A DNA stretch of 64,000 nucleotides from Pseudozobellia thermophila (GTDB taxonomy: Bacteria > Bacteroidota > Bacteroidia > Flavobacteriales > Flavobacteriaceae): NCBI RefSeq assembly GCF_900141855.1, contig NZ_FQYU01000009.1, positions 84,155-148,154 of the forward strand, given 5' to 3'. The notes beneath the pieces are model-generated. The model was not told the origin of the DNA. It saw only the letters and a list, made by a program, of their open reading frames with translations, and made no database searches. Shown here in pieces: positions 25,366 to 34,402 of this stretch; position 1 is the first letter of the stretch, and every line of letters begins with the position of its first letter. A program made the translations under genes and the position numbers.

Positions 25366-26793
25366 ATGAAAATTCTACTTACAGGAGCCAATGGATACAT
25401 AGGAATGCGATTGTTGCCCCAATTGCTGAAAGAAGGCCACAAGGTGGTCTGTGCGGTACGCGACGAAACCCGTTTTTCGATAAGCGGGGAGATGCGCGAC
25501 CAAATCGAGGTTGTAGAAATCGACTTCTTAAAAAATGTAGAATCGGGTAAGCTTCCCCAAGACATCGAAGCGGCCTACTTCCTCATCCATTCGATGAGCG
25601 CCTCTACCGACACCTTCGATAAAATGGAGGCCCAAACCGCCAAGAACTTCAATTCGTACATGGCCAAAACCGGTGTAAAACAGGTTGTTTACCTCAGTGG
25701 CATCGTAAACGACGAACAACTATCAAAACACCTTCAATCGCGTAAAAACGTCGAACAGATCTTATACCAGGGCCCCTTCGAGCTTACCGTGCTTCGCGCC
25801 GGCATTATAGTCGGATCGGGCAGTTCGAGCTTTGAAATAATTCGCGACCTATGCGAGAAGCTCCCCGTAATGATAACCCCCAAATGGGTCTTGACCAAAA
25901 CGCAACCGATTGCCATACGCGACGTCATCGCATTTTTGACGGGGGTTCTGGGGCGGCCGGAAACCTATAATGCCTCCTTTGACATTGCAGGTCCGGATGT
26001 GTTGAGCTACAAAGAAATGTTGGTTCAATACGCCAAGGCCCGGGGATTTAAAAATTGGATCCTCACGGTTCCCGTAATGACCCCGAAACTATCGAGTTAT
26101 TGGCTGTATTTTGTTACCTCCACCTCCTACAAGCTGGCCATGAACCTAGTGGACAGCATGAAAATAGAAGTGGTTGCCAAAGACCGGCGGCTTCAGGAAA
26201 TACTGAACATCGAGCCCCATACCTACCGCGAGGCCATTGACTTGGCCTTTAAAAAAATCGAACAGAACCAGGTTATCAGCAGCTGGAAGGACAGCATGGT
26301 CAGCGGCCGTTTTAAAAAAGACCTCGGCCAATTCATCCAGGTACCCAAGTACGGGGTACTGACCGACAAGAAAGCCATCAAAGTAGACCATCCCGAGCAG
26401 GTTTTGTCGAACATTTGGAAGATCGGGGGCGAAAACGGATGGTACTACGGCAACCGGCTTTGGAAGATCAGGGGTTTCCTTGACAAACTGTTCGGTGGGG
26501 TCGGACTCAGAAGGGGGCGTACCCATGCCCACAAAATCTACGCAGGCGACTCGCTCGACTTTTGGAGGGTACTCTTGGCCGACAGGGAGGGAAAACGCCT
26601 ATTGCTCTTTGCCGAAATGAAACTCCCCGGCGAAGCGTGGTTGGAATTTAAAATAGACAAAGACCAGGTACTGCACCAAACGGCCACCTTTAGGCCGAGG
26701 GGACTTAAGGGAAGATTGTACTGGTACAGCTTGGTTCCCTTTCATTATTTTATATTTGGGGGTATGGTCCGCAACATTGCCAAAACACCCTAA
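25366..26793 (+). CDS. NAD(P)-binding epimerase-like protein with DUF2867 domain
   Basis: 475 aa. The N-terminal atypical SDR domain has the dinucleotide motif LLTGANGYIGMRLLPQLL, then CAVRDE, AYFLIHSMS and VYLSGIV. From about residue 330 a DUF2867 domain follows (GENGWYYGNRLWKIRGFLDKLFGG, ending PRGLKGRLYWYSLVPFHYFIFGGM). The fused form is widespread in bacteria; the reaction is not known. A pigment or lipid role has been guessed but is not shown here. It likely forms an operon with the preceding hypothetical gene. Confidence 0.88.
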   Translation: MKILLTGANGYIGMRLLPQLLKEGHKVVCAVRDETRFSISGEMRDQIEVVEIDFLKNVESGKLPQDIEAAYFLIHSMSASTDTFDKMEAQTAKNFNSYMAKTGVKQVVYLSGIVNDEQLSKHLQSRKNVEQILYQGPFELTVLRAGIIVGSGSSSFEIIRDLCEKLPVMITPKWVLTKTQPIAIRDVIAFLTGVLGRPETYNASFDIAGPDVLSYKEMLVQYAKARGFKNWILTVPVMTPKLSSYWLYFVTSTSYKLAMNLVDSMKIEVVAKDRRLQEILNIEPHTYREAIDLAFKKIEQNQVISSWKDSMVSGRFKKDLGQFIQVPKYGVLTDKKAIKVDHPEQVLSNIWKIGGENGWYYGNRLWKIRGFLDKLFGGVGLRRGRTHAHKIYAGDSLDFWRVLLADREGKRLLLFAEMKLPGEAWLEFKIDKDQVLHQTATFRPRGLKGRLYWYSLVPFHYFIFGGMVRNIAKTP

Positions 26794-26842
26794 GGGCATC
26801 CGGCCTTGGCCAGCGCGGTACGGAAAGCCTTAATACAAGACA

Positions 26843-28321
26843 ATGAACACCTTAAAAAACCCTTTGCTATCGCTTTCCATAGGCCTGATCTTTCTCTTTA
26901 CCCTGGTGGTGTTCCTTGCCACCGAAGCCAGTTACGAGGGCATCGAACGGGCTTCCTTATGGGTGCGCAACTACTTTGGCCATTTTTACCTCTACCTGGG
27001 GCTGGCCTGCGTACTCCTCTTGCTGGGCATCGCCTTTTCGCCCTTGGGAAAAATAAGACTCGGCAAGAAGGGCACCCGACCCGAACATAGCCTTTGGGCC
27101 TGGACGGCCATGCTCTACAGCGCCGGTATGGGCGCGGGCATTTTGCTACGTGCCGTTCAGGAACCCGTTTTTATGCAGCAACACCCGCCCTATCTTTCCG
27201 ACCTTCCCCCAGAAACACTGGCCCTCGAGTTCACTTTTTACCAATGGGGCTTTACCGCCTGGGCCTTTTATGGCCTTTTTGCCATGGTCGTAGGCTACGC
27301 CCTCTTCGTACGAAAAAAAAAGGTACGCGTAAGCGCCACGATAGAGGACACCATCAAAAACCCCATGGCTCGAACCGGTATCGATGTAATGACCATAATT
27401 ACCACGGTATTCGGACTGATTGCCGCGGTGGGCCTGGGCACTACCCAGATCAATGGGGGGCTCAACCACATATTTCAATCCCAATTCGGATTGACCACAA
27501 CCCTCTCATTGACATTTTTGGTATCGGCAATCGCATTTTACTCGGCATGGCAAGGGGTGGACAAGGGTATAAAGGTGATTTCAAAACTGAACATCCTGGT
27601 GACCATGGCTATTTTGCTTTTCGTATTTTTTGCAAGCGATATCGGTGCCATCCTACGCTCCTTTGCCACGGCCACGGGGCATTACCTCATCGACTTTGTT
27701 CCGATGAGCCTTGCCTGGGGCGACTACGACCCCGGCATTGCCTTTCTGACGGACTGGACTTTCTATTACTGGGCCTTTTGGCTGGCCTGGGCCCCGTTCA
27801 CGGGCATATTCATCGCACGGATATCCAAGGGACGAACCTTAAGGCAATTGCTCTTGGGCGTGTTGGTCTTACCTTCGTTGGGTACCTTTTTCTGGTTTTC
27901 GGTTTTTGGTACTTCCTCATTTGACATCATTGATTCTTGGGGAAGTTACAGCGGCGAATTCGGTAATGTCTTCTCTTCCATTTTCGTGTTCTTTGAAAAT
28001 TACCCCATGGCCTCGCTACTAAATTTCACTACGCTTTTTTTGTTGATCAGTTTTTTGGTCACCTCGGTAGATTCGGCGGTTTTTGTACTCAGTATGTTCA
28101 GCGACCACGGCAAAAAATCACCGGGCAAACGGCACCGCCTGATCTGGTCGGTCTTTATCTTATTGGCCACAATGGCCATGATCCTATTGGGCCATGCCAA
28201 ACCTGACATCGACGTGCTCACGGCAGTCCAAAAACTCTTGATCGTAACTTCGCTTCCCTTTGCCCTGTTTATGGTGGTAATGGCCGGGGTATTCTTAGCG
28301 GAGGTAGTGAAACGCCCTTAA
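26843..28321 (+). CDS. BCCT-family transporter (betaine/choline/carnitine type)
   Basis: 492 aa with about 12 membrane helices. The family signature WTFYYWAFWLAWAPFTGIF is clear, as is the glycine-rich SAGMGAGILLRAVQEP of the first substrate helix. The long regulatory tails of osmosensing members such as BetP are missing, so it is probably a simple Na+- or H+-coupled uptake system for a quaternary amine. The EutBC fusion at 44039 works on the related amine ethanolamine, but 17 kb away, so no link can be claimed. Confidence 0.92.
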   Translation: MNTLKNPLLSLSIGLIFLFTLVVFLATEASYEGIERASLWVRNYFGHFYLYLGLACVLLLLGIAFSPLGKIRLGKKGTRPEHSLWAWTAMLYSAGMGAGILLRAVQEPVFMQQHPPYLSDLPPETLALEFTFYQWGFTAWAFYGLFAMVVGYALFVRKKKVRVSATIEDTIKNPMARTGIDVMTIITTVFGLIAAVGLGTTQINGGLNHIFQSQFGLTTTLSLTFLVSAIAFYSAWQGVDKGIKVISKLNILVTMAILLFVFFASDIGAILRSFATATGHYLIDFVPMSLAWGDYDPGIAFLTDWTFYYWAFWLAWAPFTGIFIARISKGRTLRQLLLGVLVLPSLGTFFWFSVFGTSSFDIIDSWGSYSGEFGNVFSSIFVFFENYPMASLLNFTTLFLLISFLVTSVDSAVFVLSMFSDHGKKSPGKRHRLIWSVFILLATMAMILLGHAKPDIDVLTAVQKLLIVTSLPFALFMVVMAGVFLAEVVKRP

Positions 28322-28473
28322 ACCTGCCACCATCCAATGCATTGGCATATAGCTGTTTCGGGCATGCCGCAAGCTTGGCTTAAGGAAGATATGGCGTTGA
28401 CTTTACATCAAATTGCCGAGTTGGGCCATTCCGCTATCATCGTTGATAAATGCTAATAACTACTGCCTTCCGC

Positions 28474-28506
28474 TTTTGACCTTGTTAGGGTAAACTTTTA
28501 TTTTTA
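28474..28506 (+). promoter_or_regulatory. promoter of thyA
   Basis: TTTTG (28474-28478), 20 bp, TATTTTTA (28499-28506), 8 bp before the ATG. The -7 ends in A instead of G; the same TATTTTTAC variant lies before the DUF853 gene (2670) and before mlaE (near 39084). Confidence 0.5.
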
Positions 28507-28514
28507 CCCCTGCG

Positions 28515-29339
28515 ATGAAACAATACCACGATTTACTCAAACATGTACTCGAAAACGGCAACCAAAAAGGCGACCGTACGGGTACCGGTACCAAAAGCGT
28601 TTTTGGTTACCAGATGCGTTTTGACCTTAGTGAGGGCTTTCCCATGGTCACTACCAAAAAGCTACATTTAAAATCCATCATTTACGAACTGCTGTGGTTT
28701 TTGAAGGGGGATACGAACATCGGTTACCTTCAGGAGCACGGGGTCCGCATCTGGAACGAATGGGCCGATGCGAACGGTGACCTAGGTCCGGTTTACGGCC
28801 ACCAGTGGCGAAACTGGAACGACGATGAAATCGACCAGATCAAAGAGGTGGTCCATGCCCTGAAGAACAATCCGAACAGCCGGCGCATGCTGGTATCGGC
28901 CTGGAACCCCAGTGTACTTCCCGACACCTCCAAATCGTTTGCCGAAAACGTTGCGAACGGTAAGGCGGCCCTGCCCCCCTGTCACGCCTTCTTCCAATTT
29001 TACGTGGCCGACGGCAAACTGTCCTGTCAATTGTACCAACGTAGCGCCGATATCTTTTTGGGGGTTCCCTTCAACATCGCTTCCTATGCCCTTTTCACCA
29101 TGATGATGGCCCAGGTATGCGGTTATCAAGCCGGTGAGTTTATCCACACTTTCGGCGATGCCCATATCTATAACAACCATATGGAACAGGTCAACCTACA
29201 GTTGAGCAGGGAGCCCAGGCCCTTGCCCAAAATGATACTGAACCCCGAAATAAAGGATATTTTCGAGTTTAAATTCGAGGACTTCACATTGGTAGACTAC
29301 GATCCGCATCCGCATATCAAAGGAGTAGTCGCGGTATAA
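28515..29339 (+). CDS. thyA: thymidylate synthase
   Basis: 274 aa. Makes dTMP from dUMP with methylene-THF. Seen: the Arg-rich phosphate site [10 protein letters not shown], the WDEWAD-like [20 protein letters not shown], the active-site Cys in [12 protein letters not shown] and [20 protein letters not shown], all typical. It gives dihydrofolate as by-product, recycled by folA at 36041. Confidence 0.98.
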   Translation: MKQYHDLLKHVLENGNQKGDRTGTGTKSVFGYQMRFDLSEGFPMVTTKKLHLKSIIYELLWFLKGDTNIGYLQEHGVRIWNEWADANGDLGPVYGHQWRNWNDDEIDQIKEVVHALKNNPNSRRMLVSAWNPSVLPDTSKSFAENVANGKAALPPCHAFFQFYVADGKLSCQLYQRSADIFLGVPFNIASYALFTMMMAQVCGYQAGEFIHTFGDAHIYNNHMEQVNLQLSREPRPLPKMILNPEIKDIFEFKFEDFTLVDYDPHPHIKGVVAV

Positions 29340-29356
29340 CCCAAGGTATAGATCAC

Positions 29357-29400
29357 TAAAAAAAAACCGGATGCAGCAATAATGGCTATGCGGCATCCGG
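29357..29400. terminator. shared terminator of thyA and the DUF6807 gene
   Basis: CCGGATGC (29367-29374) / GCATCCGG (29393-29400) stem with an 18-nt loop. The A-run at 29358-29366 gives T's on the minus strand, and ATTGTCTTTT follows on the plus strand, so it can end transcription from both sides. Confidence 0.7.
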
Positions 29401-29408
29401 ATTGTCTT

Positions 29409-30506
29409 TTACTGGGCCGAGAAGGCTTCGAACATGGCATTCAGGTCTTGTGGGGCCAATTCGCCATTGGCCACTACAATCCTGTGCTTAAAGGTCGTGC
29501 TCTCTCCCTTTTTCAGCTGAAAGTTCAACTCTTCCTTACCGTCGCTGAACACCGCTTGCCCCAAGGGATTGGCGGCAAACAATCCGTAACCGCGGGAGTG
29601 CCAGTACGTAGGGTAGCCTACGTTCGATTTATGATCGAGTATGGCCAGTGCTATTTTCTCGTCCCCGATATGCGAGTACAGGTTTACCCAATTGGAGCGC
29701 TTGCCCCAGGTATCCAAACCTTCAACACCTTCGGCATTGATGTAGTTTCCGTTGACCCCTTCGTTATCAAGTACGGCCACGGGGGTAGGGTTGCCATTGG
29801 CATCGGTAAAAATCGTGGGTTTGTCCGAAGGAAGCTCCAAGGCCCTTGTTACCCGTATACCCAACATGCCTTCTTTATTGTCCTTAAAAAGTACGTCTTC
29901 GGCAATTGCGGTCAAGGTGGTCATACGGTCGATGGAATAAACCGAACCCTCTCCCTTAAATACGAAGGTGGTCTTTTCTTCGATCAAGGTCGTACCCCCG
30001 GGGGTGTTCCAATCCATTTTTACCCTCAAGACCCCTTGTTCGTCGCCATCTTCAACCGCCTCAATGGTTTTATGTACTATGGTGCCATATTTATCGCGGT
30101 CCTCCACTATGATCGAATCGGAATTATTCCAAAAATCAAGTCCGTTCACGTCGCCGTAATTGAACCAGACCCCCACATGGTGCGGGTGGTCTACACGTTC
30201 ACCGGTAGAAGGTTCCAATGGAAACTTACGGGTGATCTTCGTGCCCGCGGGTGTCACCAAGGGGTAAAGGACCGGCTTTTTAATGTTATCGGGATACCGG
30301 TACGATGTAAACAGTTTACCGTCGATCATCACCTCGACCATTTTATCCGCTTCGTTCGATACCAGTTGAATTCTTTTTTCGGTTTCCTGTGGCATGGCTG
30401 TAGTTTCTTGCTTTTTGGTCTCACCTTTGCACGAGAAAAATAAGGCTATCAGGCCCATGGCTCCAATTTGCTTCATTGCGGGAAGCCTTAAAATTGTTTT
30501 GTTCAT
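29409..30506 (-). CDS. DUF6807 (PmoA-family) lipoprotein
   Basis: 365 aa. A lipoprotein signal is present: after MNKTILRLPAMK, the stretch QIGAMGLIALFFS precedes Cys26. The body matches the group often annotated as methane oxygenase PmoA, now DUF6807: DHPHHVGVWFNYGDVNGLDFWNN, and later NVGYPTYWHSRGYGLFAANPLG with conserved His and Trp. The name PmoA is historical and does not mean methane oxidation. It is 53 bp downstream of a DUF1080 gene. A glycoside- or sugar-related role is inferred from this pairing. Confidence 0.8.
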   Translation of the reverse strand: MNKTILRLPAMKQIGAMGLIALFFSCKGETKKQETTAMPQETEKRIQLVSNEADKMVEVMIDGKLFTSYRYPDNIKKPVLYPLVTPAGTKITRKFPLEPSTGERVDHPHHVGVWFNYGDVNGLDFWNNSDSIIVEDRDKYGTIVHKTIEAVEDGDEQGVLRVKMDWNTPGGTTLIEEKTTFVFKGEGSVYSIDRMTTLTAIAEDVLFKDNKEGMLGIRVTRALELPSDKPTIFTDANGNPTPVAVLDNEGVNGNYINAEGVEGLDTWGKRSNWVNLYSHIGDEKIALAILDHKSNVGYPTYWHSRGYGLFAANPLGQAVFSDGKEELNFQLKKGESTTFKHRIVVANGELAPQDLNAMFEAFSAQ

Positions 30507-30559
30507 TATAATAGGGTTTGGATTTTGAGATTGTAAAGAGATGCGATAACCCGAGCCAT

Positions 30560-31159
30560 TCAGTCGAGTTCCCCAATTCTAATATTTCTAAAGCTGGTGG
30601 TCATATCCCTACCCGGATGCAACTGCAATCCGATGGGGCCTTCTTCCGGTACATCGTCGGACGTATAGGTCACGACCTTATGACCGTTCAACCAAACCGT
30701 GTACACATTGTCGACGGCCTTTATCTTTATGGTGTTCCATTCGTTGGGCCTGAGAATATCGGCTACCCCTTCGGCCTCTACCGGATACCCTTTACCAACG
30801 ATGTACGGCGAACCCGTCATATCGCGTTTGAGCGATCCCGATATCCCCATTTGTATCTGCTCCTTTTCCGTGCGGAGAAAAATTCCCGTATCGACGGTAC
30901 CCTCCCCATATAAAAACTCGGTTTCGATTACGAAATCGTTGTAATTCTTCTTTGTCCATAAGATGGAGCCCGTTTTTTCAGGGTCGCTTTTGGCAAAAAG
31001 CACACCCTCCTTAACTGACCACCAAATGTTGTTTTCGGGTACGACCCATCCTTTTAGGTTCTTACCGTTGAAGGCCTTTTTAAGCTTGGCCTGCTGGGCC
31101 TGGGCCAATTGGGACACGCCCAAAAAAAGCAGCAGCACAAAACAAGTTTTACGCATCAT
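30560..31159 (-). CDS. DUF1080 protein (3-keto-glycoside hydrolase type), secreted
   Basis: 199 aa from the ATG at 31159 (a second ATG is the next codon). The signal peptide ends SQLAQAQ, without a lipobox. Seen: AFNGKNLKGWVV, NNIWWSVKEGVLF, FVIETEFLYGEGTVDTGIFLR, WNTIKIKAVDNVYTVWLNGHKV and IGLQLHPG, the DUF1080 pattern. It is shorter than the one at 9774. It is the first gene of an operon with DUF6807. It is divergent from egtB. Confidence 0.88.
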   Translation of the reverse strand: MMRKTCFVLLLFLGVSQLAQAQQAKLKKAFNGKNLKGWVVPENNIWWSVKEGVLFAKSDPEKTGSILWTKKNYNDFVIETEFLYGEGTVDTGIFLRTEKEQIQMGISGSLKRDMTGSPYIVGKGYPVEAEGVADILRPNEWNTIKIKAVDNVYTVWLNGHKVVTYTSDDVPEEGPIGLQLHPGRDMTTSFRNIRIGELD

Positions 31160-31264
31160 TTCTAGTAGTTTTGGTTTGAATATCATCGAAAAATAGACAA
31201 TTATTTATAATAATTAAGCCAACGACCCTATTATTTGCATTAATTTAAAAATTTTACGGGATAC

Positions 31265-31293
31265 TTTTGAAAAATCTATAATCCGTATCTTTA
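31265..31293 (+). promoter_or_regulatory. promoter of the ergothioneine genes
   Basis: TTTTG (31265-31269), 16 bp, TATCTTTA (31286-31293), 20 bp before the egtB ATG. The spacer is a little short, so this is a likely but not certain promoter. Confidence 0.45.
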
Positions 31294-31312
31294 TAAACAA
31301 CAAAAGTTGAGC

Positions 31313-32473
31313 ATGATACTTACCGATTCCCTTCTTGATTTCTTTCTTGAGACCCGTCGATATACCGAAACCCTTTGCCAACCTCTTGAAATCGAAGACT
31401 ACGTGGTTCAGCCCGTGGTAGATGTGTCTCCCCCAAAATGGCACTTGGGGCATACCACTTGGTTTTTTGAGGAGTTTATATTGAAACCGCATGCCCGCGA
31501 CTATCGCATTTTTGACGAGGATTTTTCCTTTGTTTTCAACAGTTATTACGAAACCGTAGGAAGGCGGGTCGTACGTTCTGACCGGGGCAATCTTTCACGA
31601 CCTTCGGTCGAAAGGGTATACGAATACCGGTCGTATGTCACCGCGGCCATTGAGCATTTGTTTTCCACGCCAAAAGACCAACAATTGAACGACTTGTTGG
31701 AAATTGGGATACACCATGAAAAACAGCATCAAGAACTGCTGCTTACCGACATCAAGTATATTTTGGGCAACAACCCCTTGCTCCCCGCCTATTCAAAAAA
31801 CTTCCTCGGACACCCCTTGGAAGACCACACCCAAGAGTGGATTTCCGTTGACGAAGGCATTTACGAAATCGGACATGACTCCGATGGATTTTGCTATGAC
31901 AATGAGCTCGGAAGGCATAAGGTGTATCTACATCCCTTCGAAATCTCGAACAAACTGGTGACCAACCAAGAGTTCGAGGAGTTCATCAAGGCGGGCGGCT
32001 ACAAAAACTTTGAACTATGGCATGCCGAAGGTTGGGACTGGGTCAACCAAAACAAGGTAAGATCGCCCCAGTATTGGCATTCTATCGAAGGGGCATGGCA
32101 CTGTTATACCCTGGGCGGATTGCGAAAAATAGATCCCCTGGCGCCCGTAACCCATATATCGTACTACGAGGCTTTCGCCTATGCGCAATGGAAAGGCTGC
32201 CGACTGCCTACCGAATTCGAATGGGAAGCGGCACAGTCATCCTTTCGTTGGGGGCGCCGCTGGGAATGGACGGAAAGCGCCTACCTTCCCTATCCCTACT
32301 ACAAAAAGGCCGAAGGCGCATTGGGCGAATACAACGGTAAGTTTATGGTCAATCAAAAAGTACTTCGGGGCGGTTCGGTGGCCACACCTGCCAAACACAC
32401 CAGGCCTACCTATCGCAATTTTTTCCAACCCTACTTAAGATGGCAGTTTACCGGCCTACGACTGGCCCGATGA
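31313..32473 (+). CDS. egtB: ergothioneine sulfoxide synthase EgtB
   Basis: 386 aa from the ATG at 31313 (a TTG two codons earlier is possible). The N-terminal DinB-like domain supplies the iron ligands: WHLGHTTWF (first His) and the HX3HXE motif HEKQHQE. The C-terminal formylglycine-enzyme-like domain has RLPTEFEWEAA, KVLRGGSVATP and FTGLRLAR. It joins trimethyl-histidine (hercynine) and a thiol substrate using iron and oxygen. No egtA or egtC lies nearby, so it may use cysteine directly instead of gamma-glutamylcysteine; that is inference. It leads egtD after 37 bp. Confidence 0.93.
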   Translation: MILTDSLLDFFLETRRYTETLCQPLEIEDYVVQPVVDVSPPKWHLGHTTWFFEEFILKPHARDYRIFDEDFSFVFNSYYETVGRRVVRSDRGNLSRPSVERVYEYRSYVTAAIEHLFSTPKDQQLNDLLEIGIHHEKQHQELLLTDIKYILGNNPLLPAYSKNFLGHPLEDHTQEWISVDEGIYEIGHDSDGFCYDNELGRHKVYLHPFEISNKLVTNQEFEEFIKAGGYKNFELWHAEGWDWVNQNKVRSPQYWHSIEGAWHCYTLGGLRKIDPLAPVTHISYYEAFAYAQWKGCRLPTEFEWEAAQSSFRWGRRWEWTESAYLPYPYYKKAEGALGEYNGKFMVNQKVLRGGSVATPAKHTRPTYRNFFQPYLRWQFTGLRLAR

Positions 32474-32510
32474 GCCGTATGTTTTAGTAAACCATTTCGA
32501 CTATTAGGCT

Positions 32511-33488
32511 ATGCAAGAAACAATAGTACATACCAACATACAAGCCCAATTTGAAAGAGACGTAAGGCAAGGGCTTACCGATTTTCCCAAGCACTTGTCG
32601 TCAAAATATTTTTACGACAAAAAGGGCGACTCGCTTTTTAAGAAGATCATGCATATGCCCGAATACTACCTGACCGATTGCGAGTTCGACATCCTGAGTC
32701 GCTACAAAAGCGAAATCGGTGCCCTTTTTGCCTCGGACAAGCAGGCCTTTAAACTGATCGAACTAGGTGCCGGCGATGGAAAAAAGACAAAAATCTTGTT
32801 GAAACACTTTACCGAACAAGGCCTCCCATTCAAGTACCAGCCTATCGACATCAGCCAAAACATACTGAACGAACTGGAAAAATCGCTCGCAAAGGAACTA
32901 CCCAAACTTAAGGTGGTTCCCAAACAGGGCACTTATTTTGAGGCCTTAAAGGAAATTAGCGATGAGAACGGCACCCGAAAGGTAATCCTGTTCCTAGGGT
33001 CGAACATCGGCAACCTCCTGCACGACCAGGCCATTGAATTCTTGAAAAGCGTCAACGAACTCATGAAGGGGGACGATTTGTTCTTCTTAGGATGCGACCT
33101 CAAAAAAAACCCGCAGACCATTCTCGATGCCTACAACGATCCCGCCGGCATAACCGAGGCCTTTAACAAAAACATACTCGCCCGGATCAATGCGGAGCTG
33201 GGAGGCAACTTTGATCTTGACAACTTTTTGCATTGGGAGGTTTATGATCCGGAAAGCGGTACCGCCAAAAGCTTTTTGGTTTCAAAAAAGGCCCAGACCG
33301 TCACCATAGCAAAGCTTGACCTCGAGGTATCGTTTTCCCCATGGGAAACCATACATACCGAAATCTCACAAAAGTACGACGACGCCACGGTTAAATGGCT
33401 GGCCGAACAGTCGGGCATGGAGGTTTGCGAAGAATTTACCGACAAGAACTCCTTCTACAAAAATTATGTGCTCCGCACCTTAGGGTAA
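32511..33488 (+). CDS. egtD: L-histidine N-alpha-methyltransferase EgtD
   Basis: 325 aa, usual length. It adds three methyl groups to the amino group of histidine to make hercynine, the EgtB substrate. Seen: LSSKYFYDKKGDSLF and MPEYYLTDCE of the substrate-binding region, the SAM motif LIELGAGDGKKTKILL, FLGSNIGNLLHD, then LGCDLKKNPQTILDAYND, all marks of the family. It lies between egtB and a DUF427 gene. Confidence 0.96.
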   Translation: MQETIVHTNIQAQFERDVRQGLTDFPKHLSSKYFYDKKGDSLFKKIMHMPEYYLTDCEFDILSRYKSEIGALFASDKQAFKLIELGAGDGKKTKILLKHFTEQGLPFKYQPIDISQNILNELEKSLAKELPKLKVVPKQGTYFEALKEISDENGTRKVILFLGSNIGNLLHDQAIEFLKSVNELMKGDDLFFLGCDLKKNPQTILDAYNDPAGITEAFNKNILARINAELGGNFDLDNFLHWEVYDPESGTAKSFLVSKKAQTVTIAKLDLEVSFSPWETIHTEISQKYDDATVKWLAEQSGMEVCEEFTDKNSFYKNYVLRTLG

Positions 33489-33542
33489 GTTACCCGCTTC
33501 ATTTACGACCAAAAGGAGTATACACCATTAATCCATACACCT

Positions 33543-33824
33543 ATGAAAGCTATCTGGAACGGTACCGTCATCGCCGAAAGCGACGACACCTTGGTAATCG
33601 AGAACAATCATTACTTTCCCCCGGAAAGTGTCAAAAAGGAATTTTTTGAAGAAAGCAAGACGCATAGCACCTGCCCTTGGAAGGGTGTAGCATCGTACTA
33701 CAACCTTTCGGTCAAAGGCCAGGTCAACAAGGATGCCGCCTGGTACTACCCCGAGGTGAGCGAACTGGCAAAAGGCATCAAAGGGCGCATCGCCTTTTGG
33801 AAGGGCGTAAAAATCGAACCCTAA
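33543..33824 (+). CDS. DUF427 protein
   Basis: 93 aa. The family pattern is visible: KAIWNGTVIAESDDTLVIENNHYFP (in two parts), THSTCPWKGVASYYNL and AAWYYPEVSELAKGIKGRIAFW. DUF427 is a small beta fold of unknown function, here with a Cys in the CPWK block. It starts 54 bp after egtD, on the same strand, so it probably belongs to the ergothioneine transcript. Confidence 0.9.
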   Translation: MKAIWNGTVIAESDDTLVIENNHYFPPESVKKEFFEESKTHSTCPWKGVASYYNLSVKGQVNKDAAWYYPEVSELAKGIKGRIAFWKGVKIEP

Positions 33825-33864
33825 GGCCCTATAAAGCCCCTAAAACGTGTTCCACTTCGATAAA

Positions 33865-33894
33865 GAAGCCGATTCCTAATAAAGATTCGGCTTC
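33865..33894. terminator. hairpin between convergent genes
   Basis: GAAGCCGA (33865-33872) / TCGGCTTC (33887-33894), 8-bp stem, 14-nt loop, between the DUF427 gene and the convergent CBM48-like gene. No long T-run follows. Confidence 0.5.
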
Positions 33895-33921
33895 CCCAAC
33901 ATGGTTTACGGTTTCAGCCGA

Positions 33922-34221
33922 TTAAAGTACCAGAAGGGCGTTTTCGCCACCGGCATAGTCGTTCCATTTAAATCCATCCGCTTCGGCCTCGTTGACATAG
34001 TTGCCATCGATAATGTATTTAAACTCGAAAGTCGACTCTTTGGGCAACTCCAAGGTTCCCTTGAAGCTTCCGTTCTTAAGTTTTTTCAAGGAGCTCGCCT
34101 TATTCGCCTTCCAATTGTTGAAATCACCGACTACGGCCACTTTTTCCGCTTCCTTGGCAGGTACGGTAAAGGTTACCTTGCATACGGGCCTTGTCTTTAA
34201 ATATTGTTTTGAAATTGCCAT
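33922..34221 (-). CDS. isoamylase early-set (CBM48-like) domain protein
   Basis: 99 aa, one small Ig-like carbohydrate-binding domain related to that of glycogen-branching enzymes and AMPK beta. Seen: CKVTFTVPAKEAEKVAVVGDFNNWK (in two parts), SFKGTLELPKESTFEFKYIIDGNYVNEAEADGF. No signal peptide, so it is cytosolic and may bind glycogen or a similar polymer. No catalytic domain is attached. 181 bp of AT-rich sequence separates it from the PLP enzyme. Confidence 0.88.
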   Translation of the reverse strand: MAISKQYLKTRPVCKVTFTVPAKEAEKVAVVGDFNNWKANKASSLKKLKNGSFKGTLELPKESTFEFKYIIDGNYVNEAEADGFKWNDYAGGENALLVL

Positions 34222-34402
34222 GATAATGAGTTTTTTATTGTTTGTCCTGTACTAAGGGTTTCTTCTAAACACATGTCAAAACTAACACTTTAATAAACTC
34301 ATAACCAAGCCTTAAGACATTTTTATCATTTTCGCAATTATTACCTAACATTTAAATGCCCCATGTAAAAATTACGCTCGGTATTTCTAGTTTAGACAAG
34401 AT

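Noticed and set aside
29382..30443. 353-codon plus-strand open frame
   Set aside because: It lies fully opposite the DUF6807 gene, which has a signal and family blocks; the plus-strand frame has neither.
29409..30506. Methane monooxygenase subunit (PmoA name)
   Set aside because: The protein is a soluble lipoprotein without the membrane helices of particulate methane monooxygenase; the database name is misleading.
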